Source of the DNA: Pocillopora verrucosa
Lineage: Eukaryota > Cnidaria > Anthozoa > Scleractinia > Pocilloporidae
NCBI RefSeq assembly: GCF_036669915.1
Contig: NC_089312.1
Location: 29,970,330-30,034,329, forward strand
Length of the DNA stretch: 64,000 bases
Direction of reading: 5' to 3'
The notes beneath the pieces were generated by a model. The model saw nothing but the letters and a program-made list of their open reading frames with translations. It did not search any database and was not told the DNA's origin. Position 1 is the first letter of the stretch. Every line of letters begins with the position of its first letter. Both the position numbers and the translations under genes were made by a program. Below, piece by piece: positions 12,604 to 24,358 of this stretch.

Positions 12604-13815
12604 ATGAACGCTGAGAGAACTTGTGTTATCATCGTCCTTTTTTCAATGTGTCTAACCTTGGAGACACAAGCGCAAAAGAATGGGTTCAGAGGAGGATCGA
12701 AGTCATACGAAATTCACGTTGAGGCAAACACAATGGGAACAAATCTACATTATAAATTGCCCGAGTCCAAGGTGAAGGCTGCTTCTAAAGAAGACTGGCA
12801 GGTGGATAATGATAACGCTGAAATGCTGGCCATGAACAGCCCTGTTTTGGCTACAGTCAATGTAAAACATCCCAAGTTTAGTATGAAAGGACAGTGGCCT
12901 GAGTATAAGACAAGCTTCAAGCTGCCCAAAGATGTAAGTGTGGCTTCGAAACGTGCGGACTTTTCGAAGCTTTTTAAAAGCAAAACGAAAGTACGAGAAA
13001 CTGATCCTGATCAAAGTGACGAGGACTCTTCCAGGAATGCAAAAGCCTCGAGAAATCATCGAGGTGAGAAACAACCTACGGGTTCTGGGATAAGGTTAAA
13101 TAATCTTGCAGGACAGTTGTTTTCTGGGAGAAAAGCAGGGAAGAAAAGGCCGCACAACAAAAGGCTGGACATGTCACAAATTACAAGGCTTCTCCTTCCA
13201 ATCGCAGGAATGAAGAATGTTAACCTTAGCAACCCTCGCGTTAGCAGTGCCATGAAAGGGGTTATCAAGCACGCCCGGAAAGTGGTAGATGAGGCAAAAG
13301 CGGTGCTCAACGACGCCGCAAACTTTGTAACAAAGGTCCGAAAGCTTGTGAAAGTCACTAAAGATCACTCAAAAATACACAAGCAGCTCCACAGAGTTAT
13401 TGCCATGGAAACGTCTTCTAAAAAGCAAAATGAAGACAACCTTAACTCTGTGACTCCTAATGTGGAGACCTACTCTTTGTCATCTAAGGATCAAGGAACT
13501 GAAAGAGCGCGACTCAAAGTAGTGGAGGACGCCAACGGCAGACAAAATGAGTTGAACCACAAAGAGTCAAGTATGCAAAGAACTGTTGATGGGCAAAAGC
13601 ACAATCAAAAAGAGAGAACACCAGCCAGAGAAAATAAAGCAAGAATTGGAACGAGTACCAAAGGTTTTGAGAAACGATCATCCTCAGATTTTATGAAAAC
13701 AGCCGACCAAACAAAACTTGAAAGGAAATCTCGCGTGCGTCGGAGAGGGCTGGCTGAGACACTGGAAAGCATCTTGTCAACAATTAACGACCTTCAAGGT
13801 CTTTCAGAACATTAG
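12604..13815 (+). CDS. Secreted polybasic protein, 403 aa, unrecognised
   Basis: Intronless frame from ATG to TAG. Residues 1-23 form a signal peptide (short polar start, CVIIVLFSMCL core, cleavage likely after QA). The mature chain is very rich in Lys/Arg with many Ser, Asn and Asp and has no cysteine pattern or domain I know. A Lys-rich helical stretch lies near residues 217-270 (about GVIKHARKVVDEAK onward). Several polybasic sites look like proprotein-convertase sites: GKKR near 179-182 and RVRRR near 378-382, the latter leaving a C-terminal peptide that starts GLAETLESILSTINDL. A polyadenylation signal AATAAA is at 14105-14110. It could be a peptide precursor or an extracellular or skeletal-matrix protein; sequence alone does not decide. 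Length and signal peptide argue it is real. Confidence 0.72.
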   Translation: MNAERTCVIIVLFSMCLTLETQAQKNGFRGGSKSYEIHVEANTMGTNLHYKLPESKVKAASKEDWQVDNDNAEMLAMNSPVLATVNVKHPKFSMKGQWPEYKTSFKLPKDVSVASKRADFSKLFKSKTKVRETDPDQSDEDSSRNAKASRNHRGEKQPTGSGIRLNNLAGQLFSGRKAGKKRPHNKRLDMSQITRLLLPIAGMKNVNLSNPRVSSAMKGVIKHARKVVDEAKAVLNDAANFVTKVRKLVKVTKDHSKIHKQLHRVIAMETSSKKQNEDNLNSVTPNVETYSLSSKDQGTERARLKVVEDANGRQNELNHKESSMQRTVDGQKHNQKERTPARENKARIGTSTKGFEKRSSSDFMKTADQTKLERKSRVRRRGLAETLESILSTINDLQGLSEH

Positions 13816-14104
13816 TAATGGCAGTTTTTCTTATTTAAAGCCTAAAATATACGAAGGTGTTCTGTCTTCACTTTCCTCTGGATAGCTAGTTGTGCTTCGA
13901 CGGTGTGCACATTGTGCTCCTCCATTGTCCTCTCCCACCGCACACTTTCAAGGTTTGAAGCACTGCCATCGTGTAAATTTTCAGTAATACCCTCCGCTAT
14001 GCTTGAAAAGGGCTCTTGATTAAACTTACGAAAATTAAGTTACACAAACTCTTCATTATATTCTTTCTGTTCTGGTAAACAGATACAAGATCTGGAGGTA
14101 TCTA

Positions 14105-14110
14105 AATAAA
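14105..14110 (+). terminator. Likely polyadenylation signal for the 12604 gene
   Basis: AATAAA about 290 bp after the stop codon, followed by AT-rich sequence. It is the first good hexamer downstream of the gene. Confidence 0.45.
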
Positions 14111-15831
14111 ATATTTACATTAGTTACTGTAAAGGAGACTGAAAACAAACAACAGCGTTTTTAGCAGGGAATAACCTAAGATGCACTACCATTTGGTAAA
14201 GACATACACAAATTGTAAGATTTTTGAAGGTTGGTAAATTTACAACAACACTTAAAAAAAAAACCAGTTTTGGGCTTTTATCATTGGTTATTGATAGTTC
14301 AGGTGCCCCATGATACTTCATAAAATGTATGTAAACAAGTAATGAAGGGAAAGAAAAACTTTGCACAAACAGTAAAACAGTTTTTCAATAAAAAGTTGTA
14401 TCTATATAACGTTTGAAAAAAAAACAGAAAACAAAAAGACATCCGAAACAATAACCAACAATATAATACTGCATTGACTGTATGTTCAGTACAAGTCTAC
14501 TTTTAATGAGATCAATCTGGATCAGGGTGTTTGACACCCTTTTTATTAACAGCACCCCTCGATGAGCTGCCTACAAACACTAGACTGGCAGTTAACTAAA
14601 TACAAATTAGTTTTAATCAAGCCTTGACCAGTGCCAAGTATGCGAAAAATAATTGAAGTATTTAGACTTTATAGTAGTGGACTAGGAGCAGTCCCACCTT
14701 ATCATTTAAGTCTGTTGAGCAAGTTAAAAAATTCAGGGAATGAAAATTTCAAATATATGCTAGCGCATTATGCAGAACTCTAGGAGTGAGGTGCCTCACT
14801 CTTTGTGCACCTCACTCTCAGGGTTCCATCTAGCACCCTAACATCAATTTATTTTTTCATTGATTTATTTTGACTTGCGTGACTGACTTTGTTGAAAACA
14901 GGGACAGCTTGTAGTCCATTCTAGTAGGGATATACTGTTAAGAGTTACTATAAAAATATCATATCAGTAGCTAACAAACAGTCCAATAGCCAGTAAGCCA
15001 GTGCTATGATGAAGAATAATAGACAAAACATGTATTAAAAAGGTTCACTTCGTTATCTTACTGCTATGCAATGAATAGGTGATGCAGCAAAACAGAGATA
15101 GGTGAACTGATAAGTTTTGCCTGGTGCCCAAAGGTGTCTTGCAAACACTTTCCCTCTTTTTGCTTTAATGTATGCCTGTAGAACTAACTTAGTGGCTATT
15201 TTAGAGCTTGCAAATCAGACTAAATGACCATCAATATGAATCAAGGATCTATTATGGACATTTTGATTACTATTGCGCCTAATAGTATTTGAATTAAATG
15301 ATTATGTTCAACTTTTAAATGTTTTACTACAGTTTCTAGATTATCTAAAAAACTAAAAGATGAAATTATTGCGACTAATTGAATAACTGTGTTTTTAAAG
15401 GCTACATTAATTTGAATGTCTTTCTTTTTTCTTTGCACCCCTTCTTCAGGATGACATGAAATCCTTCCCAGCCTATGGTGACATTCCAAAGGAAATGGCA
15501 AGAAAAGGAGGCAAAATAAATCAAGGATTGTGTTGTTTATGCTTTAATTAGTGCTAATTTCTTTGCCATGTTTGTAACCAAAAGGATACAAAACTAAAAC
15601 TGATTGGGAACTGGTCACTAACATTTTCCTGGACTTAAAGCTGCCAATGTATTTTCTTATAGTAGTCAAATACACCTTAGGCTGCAAAAATTTCTTTGTG
15701 TGGTGATTAAGAAAACTTTACACAGTTCAATAACTCAAAGCATAAACTGGAAATTTACTATATAATGTGAATGACAGATTGTATGTAGAACTAATATAAA
15801 AATGTGAAGCTTATCAACTAATGGCACATTA
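14111..15831. other. Convergent spacer between the 12604 gene and VAMP7
   Basis: Holds the presumed 3' UTR of VAMP7 (minus strand) and AT-rich sequence. No exon, RNA gene or dispersed repeat could be supported. Confidence 0.4.
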
Positions 15832-18800
15832 TTAAAGCTTTCCTTCAACACCAAGAATAGCCAGTACAATTACTGCAATTATGATGGCTACTACAAAAAC
15901 CAAAATGAGGCAGATCTTCTTGTTCTTCCACCACATTTCTCTGCGTAACCTTTTTGCTTGTCTGTGAAACACCTGAGACTGGAAAAATAAAATAACTAAA
16001 TCAGAGGATGGGCCACTTTGCTGAGAGACAACAAATTAGGTATAGAATAAACATATGATCATTGTCAACAGAAAATCTTTCCAAATAGTAAAACTAATTT
16101 AACCTTTAACAGTCCTCCACGAGAGGCCAAATTTCTACTTACAATATCAAGCAGACATTAGTGACAAGAACAGGGAAAATGTCAGTTAGGGAATTACTAT
16201 TTAATCCAAAACCAAATTCTCCAAACAAACATCATACATGTAATTGTATGATTGATAATAAGGAGAATGTCCAAAGAGATCTGGGAGCAAAATGGGTCAA
16301 GCACATATTAGTGCACACATATGTGCTTGTAGGTAAAACCAACTTACACTATGATCCAGTTCCTCTGTCTTTCCCACAAGAACATCGATCTTCTCACCTC
16401 TTTCAAGTACTTTTTCTACAGCAAACAAATGAGGGCAGTTAAAGGATATAGTTAGAGTACATTTACTTCTTATTAAACAAGCGTCAGAAATAATCCAGAA
16501 TTCCTGAGATTCACTTTGCTTTGCTGTGTGATTTGTTTAGAAGCCTTCCTCCAAATCTTTAACAATCAGATGCATATCTAAAACCAATGATGGCTTTCTT
16601 ATTAATTTGCTCCTTTAATACTTGCACCTGTGAAATTAGGCATGAATACAGTGGAGGAATGATTTTTTCCTTACTGTAGACTAGGTACTGTAAATTCCTT
16701 GGCTTTGGTTTTGTTTTGGAACATTTGGAGAACATGCAGTCAGGGATGTAAAGAGCTAAGAAAGCCAAAAGCTAAAGACTGGAACAGCTGTACATGTATG
16801 AAAATCATAAGAACTCAGGAAGAAAGTGCAATCCTTACCTATATTTTGAGTCATGACATCTTTGACCTCATTAACTTCCTTCTGAACTTTAGCAATCTGG
16901 TCTGACTCATCGTATCCAGGATCAGAGTATAATGACTATAATAACAAAAACATTTCATATGTAACAACACAGAACTACCACCGTTTTCAACAAAGAGAAA
17001 AATTTGTGGGGTATGTATGGGAGTAGCAGGATGTTTGAAAGAAAACTCTCATTTCTACTACTGTTTTGTTATTGACATCTTCAATAACAAAACATTTGAA
17101 AGTAACAATTTTTTGGTTAACTCTGGTCTGAATGCCAGCAAGCTGACTGCTGTTGTTTGTACATGTTAAATATGTTTTTGTTAAGTCTCCTCGTGAATCG
17201 ATGGCAAAACTCTGGAAGCAAACAGAACTACTTCATTTAAAAGAAAATGTGCCCCCTTTGACCAAATTCATAGGGTATGTAAACTTTACGGATTGTTTGA
17301 AAATTTGGTCCAAAGACTCCCAGGGGGGGGCAAAAGAGTGCAACAGCCTCCCCCTCCATTTGAAGGCCAAGGATTCTTTTACCGAATTTTAAAGGAAATT
17401 AAGGCCCTTTAAATTGTAACATAGCTAACATTTTTTAGATTGATTGTATACATTATTATTCTTTATAATACCATATAATTATAACTTTTGTAAAGTAAAC
17501 ATTACAATTAACTTACAGAACCCCTATTTATACCAGTGTCATTATACTGAAGGGATTATCAACGATGGCATTCTTGATGTCTGCATTAACTCAGATCTTT
17601 CCTATTGTCTCACCATTTGACTAGCCAGTACTTGTCCAAAATCTCGTCTGAATTCATATGCATGAGCTGAAATTGCTCTTTGCTTCAGTGAACTGTTAAC
17701 AAATCTTCTTTTTATCTGTAAATTGGTCAGACAAGAAAGAACAACACAAAACATGATTACTGGCAATTCAACAAAATATTAGAAATCCTTAATAAGCTGA
17801 GAATAAGTGTACCCTACACAATACCAAGTTATTGTACTCAAGTAAAAATCAAAGTGTCCGTGAAAGTGGTGAATATTTACCTCCCTGCCTTGCAACTTGG
17901 TAGATATCCACTACTATCCACCTACATCGATAAATAATTGTTTACTATTTTCCAGCTACTACATTTCTTGACAAGAACTCTTATCAAGAGGCATTGACAA
18001 AAGATTAGATTTGATCACCCTAATTACTAGCTCCCTGCCACAAGTTAAAATGTCTGTGATATAGGTAGTTGACTCCAAAGGTTACCTCCTCTAGGAATGC
18101 ATATGGCTGTCTCTTTCCAAAGTCCTCATCAGCCATACAAAGATAAACAAGACCATCATCAACTATCACATGAAAATGGTAGCTTGAAAACATAAAAAGA
18201 AACATGACATCATATCAATAAGGTTTATGAAAGGTGTTGACAGTCATGCTACCTTTAATTTTCAGATGTTCCTTGATAATGCTAGATCCTTTTCAAATGG
18301 CAATGAGAATCTTTTCAAATGTCAGCTGGTTTAGGCAGGTACAATGGAAGATGATCTCTTGTTGCTAGTAAAAATTTTTTGTGGTTTCTGCAAACAGAAT
18401 TGGCCGCTACAGTCACCGCTGGGTGATGATGATGATGATGAAATAAAAAAAATTTCCCTCCCATCTACTTCCGCCTCACTGTACAGCTTAAAGGGAAACA
18501 TTTTGTAAGGACCAAACAAGAAAACTCGTTTTCAACCGAATGAAGCAGGGTTATGTATTGTTATTACACGAAGATTGTTTAGGCGACTCGATAATTTTAA
18601 TGGCATTAAAAAACGAGGCCATACTTGTGGGACAGCTGATTGCGACATGTACATCTGACTACAAAAGCTCTTGGCTAACATTTGTAAGAGATTCGAAACA
18701 AGTATTACTTAACAAAAATACCGAGCTTGTTTTTAGAGTTCTCATTAAAACTAAAACTTGGCCAATCTATTTTCCTAGCTACATCCAGATTATGTGAGAA

Positions 18801-18991
18801 TAGATATTCTCAGTTAAAACTTTGTATTCCCAAGTAGCTTACCTTCCAGAAACGTACGTGCACTTCGTATCATCGTGCAAGGGAATCTTTTGCAAAATTG
18901 AACCTGTTATCTGTTGGAAGTTACCACTAGATTCTGTGTAGTCGACTAGAACAGTAGTACCGCGGGCTATGAGACTGTAAATGATCGACAT
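15832..18991 (-). CDS. VAMP7: VAMP7, longin-type R-SNARE, six exons, complete
   Basis: Vesicle SNARE of late endosome/lysosome and secretory traffic. Exons: 18843-18991, 18086-18182, 17614-17715, 16839-16935, 16348-16415, 15832-15978; total 660 nt, 219 aa plus stop, against about 220 aa in vertebrates. All borders are GT-AG and phases match. The longin domain (about 1-115) starts MSIIYSLIARGTTVLVDY and includes YHFHVIVDDGLVYLCMADED. The SNARE motif (about 118-180) carries the zero-layer arginine in KVLERGEKIDVLV. A basic WWKNKK patch precedes one C-terminal membrane anchor (ICLILVFVVAIIIAVIVLAI). The lumenal tail is only a few residues (GVEGKL), shorter than the vertebrate tail. A decayed MITE lies in intron 4. 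Confidence 0.95.
16101..16300. repeat. Decayed MITE family A copy in VAMP7 intron
   Basis: Keeps the family order: an AACCTTTAACAG start, TTACAATATCAAGCAGAC, ACCAAATTCTCCAAAC, a TGTATGATTGATAATAAGGAG segment and GATCTGGGAG near the end. Compare 45847-46025 and 58297-58508. Confidence 0.45.
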
Positions 18992-19493
18992 GATTAAACT
19001 CTCTTTCCCAGTAATAGGATATTACCAGGCGACGATCACCTGGCACTGTCAGTTCGACTTGGTCCGAATTACAAACCATTATATGACTGTTACACCACAT
19101 TCAATCTAGGGTAACCGCTCATTATCGGTACCAGTCTTCTCACAAATAAGGTGAAATTTTTCCTCAGAGGTTGTAAACTTAAACTCTCTCCATCTCTGAA
19201 CGACATTGTCCTTGAGGTCGTATCAAATTAACGAAGGAATTCACGCTGGTTGATGTTGTGTCAAGAAAACTCTGGAATGACAAGAACATTCTAGAAGTTG
19301 CAATGATTAAAAAAAGTGTCTTGATAGGCATTGCAGTGCATCACCACAAAACGTCTGCGCGTGCGCCAGGGGGAGTAGGTTCTTTCGGTCGGCACAGCGG
19401 TCGAAGCAAGGTCGAGGTACGTCGACATTGAGGTCACCTCCCCGAAGACCCTATTTGTATCGCACCTGAATTCAAAATTCATGTTTAAAATAA

Positions 19494-19715
19494 AAGGGGT
19501 AAGTTTCTAAAGAAACTGTGGTACAGCGTTGGTGGGCGATACAACTCCCCGGCAAGATAATTTATCTTCATTAACTGAGATGAAAATGCATGAACAGATT
19601 CCAAGCTGAAGTTTCGAGCGTTAGCCATATGCATTCGCTGTGACGAAGGTCTAACTCTCTGCAGGAAAGTCAGCTTTAAAAACTCTTAACGGTGGCCAAT
19701 TCACATTATCAACTT
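19494..19715 (-). mobile_element. PLE terminal relic with broken hammerhead
   Basis: Shares GGGGTAAGTTTCTAAAGAAA with the start of the element at 24158. About 90 bp on, the minus strand has GGCTAACGCTCGAAACTTCAGC, i.e. hammerhead stem II and GAAA half, but the CUGANGA half is disrupted by an inverted bit. Treated as a dead relic. Confidence 0.5.
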
Positions 19716-20328
19716 AGATGTTAAAACCAAATCATCTTTACACTAAAAACCTTTTTAAAAACACTTCTACCATCGATGTGCTGATTGCTCTCACAACTGA
19801 GTGCTCAAACCATTACACCCGTAAATTTTTAGCCGTGTTGATATGAAAGGTGCTTTACTTTAACCAACCAGGGATGACGCGAAAAAAGGGGAGGAAAAAA
19901 GGTCAGGCAGAGGAAGGAGAGCTATAAGGCAAACACAAAACATGCATTTCGGCGACTGGGTTGATGCTCGAAGCGAAATGCTAAGCGAAATAAGAGTCTG
20001 TCGGTGTGATTTTTCGCGAAGTAGCGCCGCAAAAGAGATTCTGGCCACTGTATCTCTACATTAGACAACAATATTTCCGCTCCGATGCCAACTGCGAAGA
20101 AATTTTCCTTTTTCCACAATGGCCCGATAAAAAAAACACTTGGGGTACCTGAAGAACAATCTATCTAGCTTTCGGAAATAACCAGAGTTAATAGACTTGG
20201 TCAAATGAGCGATTTCATTGCTGTACAAAACTCTTTGGTGCGTCATTGTAAATCAATAAAGGACAATCGGGGGACGAGAGTTGCAAAATTCACTTCACAG
20301 TGTTTTCTTTGCTTATCGTTTTATTTTA

Positions 20329-20490
20329 TTTTGTTGATTACTTTAAATAAGCCTTGTAATCTGATTGGTTGTTTTGTTTTAGGGTTTACTTCCCACTGAC
20401 TTGGAAAAAGATGCAATTCAGAGCAAAAGATAAAGCGATTTGTACATAAGACCAGCGCCAATCGGATCGCAAGGATCACTAATAGATGTA
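20329..20490. repeat. Dispersed repeat, partner at 25031-25280
   Basis: Shares GATTACTTTAAATAAGCCTTG, TCTGATTGGTTGTTTTGTTTT, GAAAAAGATGC and an inverted GCCAATCRGATY..AAGGA block with 25031-25212. Likely a palindromic DNA-element derivative. Confidence 0.5.
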
Positions 20491-20939
20491 ACTCGTTATT
20501 TAACTTTTATTTGTATAATAATTTGTTTATTCATATATCTGTGTGTCCACGTACGATTTAAGTGAATGTTTCTTGTGAAATAAGTTCGTGATAGTTGAAG
20601 AACGGAAACAAGAACCGTTGTCTGCTTCCATCGTCCTCTTCAAAGCATGTTGTCCAAATTTTTGTAAGAAACAACCCATTAATTTTGGAAAGGCAACTGA
20701 AGCCGAATTCGAAGGTCGGAAAGTCTAAATTGAGTCTAAAATAGATAAAATAACTCTATGGACAATTGGCATGCTTGTCTAAAAGAAAGCTGTCACCTAC
20801 CGGGAGGCTGGGAGTCGCAACAATTAAACAAAACTTAGAACCTTCAAGAGCGGAAATAAAAAAATTCAAGTCCCGAAAGTGTATCGTGCCTGTGAACACA
20901 ACTGAAAACGCCCATCAAAATTAAAAAGTATAGACTGAC

Positions 20940-21258
20940 CGAAAACATTGCCGAAATAGTCTGAAGACCAGAAAAGTGTTTCATGGAAAATGGAATTTTC
21001 GTAATGATGCACTGATCTTAAATCCTTATCAGTAGTCAATTTTACTTGCACATTCACGACAACATCCAGTTGTTCGTGGGCGACAAATATCTTATCTGCA
21101 TCAGAATAAAGTTTCCTCGGGATCGACGCTTTTTTCAGAGCTCGAGAATGTGCTGCATGTTCCACGGGCCAAGTGTTCATGAACATCTGATCATCTAATT
21201 TCGTCTCTGCAGACTCGGCAAGTTCAGTCTTGAACCTAACTGATAGGGGTTCAGGTGG
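20940..21258 (-). CDS. Orphan internal exon, 106 codons, unrecognised
   Basis: Open frame bounded by TTTCCAG at the 5' side and G|GTCAGT at the 3' side, phase 0 to 1. It begins PPEPLSVRFKTELAES and contains LYSDADKIFVAHEQLDVVV and HETLFWSSDYFGNVF. Its composition looks protein-like, but I do not recognise the family and found no convincing partner exon within several kb. It may be a lone exon of a long gene, an exon stranded by rearrangement, or chance. Confidence 0.35.
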
Positions 21259-21477
21259 CTGGAAACAGTTTTTCGTCCAATTTTCAAACACGTTATTTAG
21301 ATTAAGGTAGACGAGATTGATGGTAGCAATGTGGGTATCCCCTCTTATATTGCACCACCATGTGCATGGGTATTTCCCCAATATTATGATGAACAATTTT
21401 TCGTTTCTGTTTAGTTAAATTGAGCGTGATTTATTGGAAATTAAACTATTACTTGACTACCTATGAAAGTAAACTGG

Positions 21478-21494
21478 AAGGGGGGGGGGGGGGA
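21478..21494. repeat. Poly-G run
   Basis: An uninterrupted run of more than ten G on the plus strand, in otherwise AT-rich spacer. Region 21259-22357 shows no other supported feature. Confidence 0.7.
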
Positions 21495-22357
21495 AATACT
21501 CAAAACCTTAGTGATGTAAGGAAACTTACCATATGGCTGCTGATTTCTTAGTATTCCTCAAGGTCAACTATTTCAACATCTCCCTGTATTTTTTTTTTCT
21601 GTGATTATCTTTCTCTTGTATTGGTGTGTTTTTTTTTATATACCTTCACTTTTTACATTTCATGACTTTTAAATAGGGAGATGATGTTGCTCTTAATTTT
21701 AGTCGGGCCATGAGGCGGATGGAAGTATATACAATTTTAAAACAATAAAGAGCAAAATTTCCGCACAGCCCCATACTTCATTATGCATCCATTTATGAGG
21801 CTTTATTATTCAGTGTATCACCAATAAGACGTGCATGCACAATTAAGTATGGGACTGTGCAGAAATATTTCCCAATAAAGTTTTATTACAGTTGAAAACC
21901 TCACCTTGGTATGTCTTCTATTATGTGAAATTGCTGAAATTCCAACAAGTGAAAAAATCCTCCTTCCGTACCTGTCTCAAATCGATCGGCTGATCTGTTT
22001 ACATGCGAAGCAACTCACTTGAAACTGCTGACTGATCGCTCTTTCAAATCCAAGATACTTCACAACAAATGAACACTCCTTTTCACCGATCATAATCTCG
22101 AGTGCGTACGGAAGTTAACTTTGGATGACAATTTTTTGACGCCAATGCGTTCGCAAACAATTTTCTGTCCACGATAAATTAACTGTACTAGCCCCAGTCT
22201 CCTGTTTAGCGTCTCGGGTATTCGCAGAGGGGATTAAGAAAATATTAAGAAAACTAAGGAATACTAGATTACGCACTTAGAGTGTTTGAAGAGGTCATAG
22301 ACAGGCCTACACAGACTCCCCTGTGTGGTTTTACGTTTGCGACGCAAAAGCCTTTAA

Positions 22358-23266
22358 TTAAAGCTTCGCTCTGACGAGTATGTCTTTGAGCGATTTACCT
22401 CTTTTGTATGATATAATCGGAGGCGTTTTGTAAATTGTTTTCAGCAGTGGCTGATTTTGGATGAGGTTCCATTCTTGCATCAGTATTTGTTTTAAATTTT
22501 TTACCCCTGGGTGGTATGCTGTCACAAAAGGCAATATTTTGCCTTTAGTTTTTTGGTTTGTTTTTTAAGTGTCGACCGCCTTGCGGAAAACGAGACCTCA
22601 GATAACGTTTTTTCAATTAGGCTTTTTGGGTAACCACGTGCTTCAAGTCGTGTTTTGAAATTACACATGGCCTCCTGGAAATTTCTTTCCGAGGAGTTTG
22701 TTCTTAGAAGTCTGATAGCTTCTCCTTTAATAAAGCCTTTCTTAACACCTGGCGGGTGGCAAGATGAATAGTGTGTATATTGAAAGGTCTCGGTCGGTTT
22801 GTAGTGAGTTTTGACGTCGAGGATAGCTTCGTTTTGGAATCTTTCACCTTTGTAGACAACCGTGTCTAAGAATGTGATTTCAGTCTCTGAGATTTCAGCC
22901 GTGAACTTTATAGTTGGATGGAACGTGTTAGTTTGATCTATGAATAGATCAATGTCCTGTTTACGAACATCCCACAGGGAGAAAATGTCGTCAATGTAAC
23001 GCTTCCATACTCTCGGCTTGATACTACTTTGGTGAAGCAGTTTTGTTTCAATTTCTGCCATAAAGAGATTGGCGAAAGCAACCGCCATTCTTGTTCCCAT
23101 GGCAGTTCCAAAACATTGGAGATAGTTTACTCCGTTGAACTGGAACGAATTTTCTTTCAGTATAAGCCCGAGCATTTGTTTTAAGTAGTGGGACGGAATG
23201 GGAGGGCTGTTATTGTGGTATTTTTCGTATACTTGGTATACTATTGTGATACCCTCTTCTTCTGCA

Positions 23267-23275
<9 letters not shown>
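22358..23275 (-). pseudogene. PLE reverse transcriptase fragment, YIDD type
   Basis: Penelope-like RT without its GIY-YIG endonuclease. The best frame (22522-23175, open further up to about 23275) has GTAMGTRMAVAFANLFM, the catalytic YIDDIFSLW, and FLDTVVYK. A one-base frameshift near 22535 moves the reading to a second frame that continues LPFVTAYHPGVKNLKQIL to SLKDILVRAKL and a stop at 22358. Beyond 23275 the N-terminal palm is broken by stops. Downstream of RAKL, where related elements continue into the endonuclease, none is found. Non-functional remnant. Confidence 0.85.
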
Positions 23276-23299
<24 letters not shown>

Positions 23300-23527
23300 G
23301 ACCCGTGTTTCCCAAGGGCTTTCCTATATATGAAATACTTTTAAATATTTCAATACTTTTACGCCCGGTGCATTGCGTAAGTTTTGGCAAAATTGCGGCC
23401 AAAGATCAAGTCTCTACAAGGCCCACACCGAATTTATAAAAGCAAAAAAATCAGCTAATTTAAAAGAAACTGCCTACCATTTTTCGGAAACCTCTTGTGA
23501 TTTAAATCCTTTGAGTGCAAGGCCTTC

Positions 23528-23782
23528 GGCTAAACTTCAGAATACCCCGCCACTTTGGTCCGCTTCACTTACATGTGTCGGGAGGCTTTGAAGATCGAGG
23601 CATAACACAATAGACGCTATTCTTATTCAATGACATGTAAATGACACTTCAGAATACCCCGCAACTCATTTACATGTCATTGAATAAGAATAGCGTCTAT
23701 TGTGTTATGCCTCGATCTTCAAAGCTTCCCGACACGTGTAAGTGAGGCGGACCAAAGTGGCGGGGTATTCTGAAGTTTAGCC
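23528..23782. repeat. 117-bp inverted repeat with 21-bp spacer
   Basis: Arms 23528-23644 and 23666-23782 are reverse complements with about three mismatches. The spacer repeats CTTCAGAATACCCCGC, a motif also found in the arms, so the motif occurs three times. The left arm abuts the decayed 5' side of the PLE RT fragment. It could extrude as a long hairpin. Confidence 0.85.
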
Positions 23783-24157
23783 AGTCAATCTCCAATTTAA
23801 TTAAAGACGAATGATTAGTCGCCGCCACATTACGCATTCTAGTGTCGAAATAAAATATTGTCTTCAGGTTTTAGATTTCATCCTTTTTGCGGGCTTTCGC
23901 AATATTCGCGGGTTTCGGGTTTCATAATCTCCCCGCTGACTAAAATTACCGTGTACTCTTACCCTTGACGATATGGCGTTGCCCTCGACGATATAGCGTC
24001 ACAAGGAAGAACGTATGAAGGTTTATGGTGTGTGCACAATCTACATGCTACTAAAGAGCTGCACACGGAGAGCTTAAATCGAGGGAAACGTGTTCTATTC
24101 ATCGTTTATGGTAAGTATCAACTTATGCCTCGAACAGAGTTATTCCCGTGAATAAAG

Positions 24158-24358
24158 GGGTAAGTTTCTAAAGAAACTGTGGTGCTACGTCGGTGAGAGA
24201 GTATAGCAGGTAATTAAGTGTTAACAACTGGGTTGAAAAAGTAAAGTAGCCACGGTAAAGGGTAAAAAAGCTGACGTTTCGAGCGTTAGCCCTTCGTCAG
24301 AGCGATAGGGGCTAACGCTTTTCAACCCAGTTGTTAACACTAAATTACCTGCCAGAGT
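24158..24358 (-). mobile_element. PLE/retrozyme-like terminal element with hammerhead
   Basis: Begins with GGGGTAAGTTTCTAAAGAAA (also at 19494) and contains inverted arms 24206-24239 and 24319-24352 (34 bp, one mismatch) around a hammerhead motif. No coding sequence. Structure fits a PLE terminal repeat cut loose from its body. Confidence 0.65.
24270..24303 (-). ncRNA. Hammerhead ribozyme, intact core
   Basis: Minus strand: stem I GCU/AGC, core CUGACGA, stem II GGGC-UAAC-GCUC, GAAAC, then GUC with predicted cleavage before AGC. Every conserved core base of a minimal hammerhead is present with a very short stem III, as known from PLE-associated hammerheads. Activity is inferred. Confidence 0.8.

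Noticed and set aside
12745-13358. Minus-strand frames of 77-109 codons
   Set aside because: They lie opposite the secreted-protein gene, whose signal peptide and length make the plus strand the coding one.
22358-22390. CTCTGACGAGTATG as another hammerhead
   Set aside because: CUGACGA is present on the plus strand but there is no stem II and no GAAA downstream.
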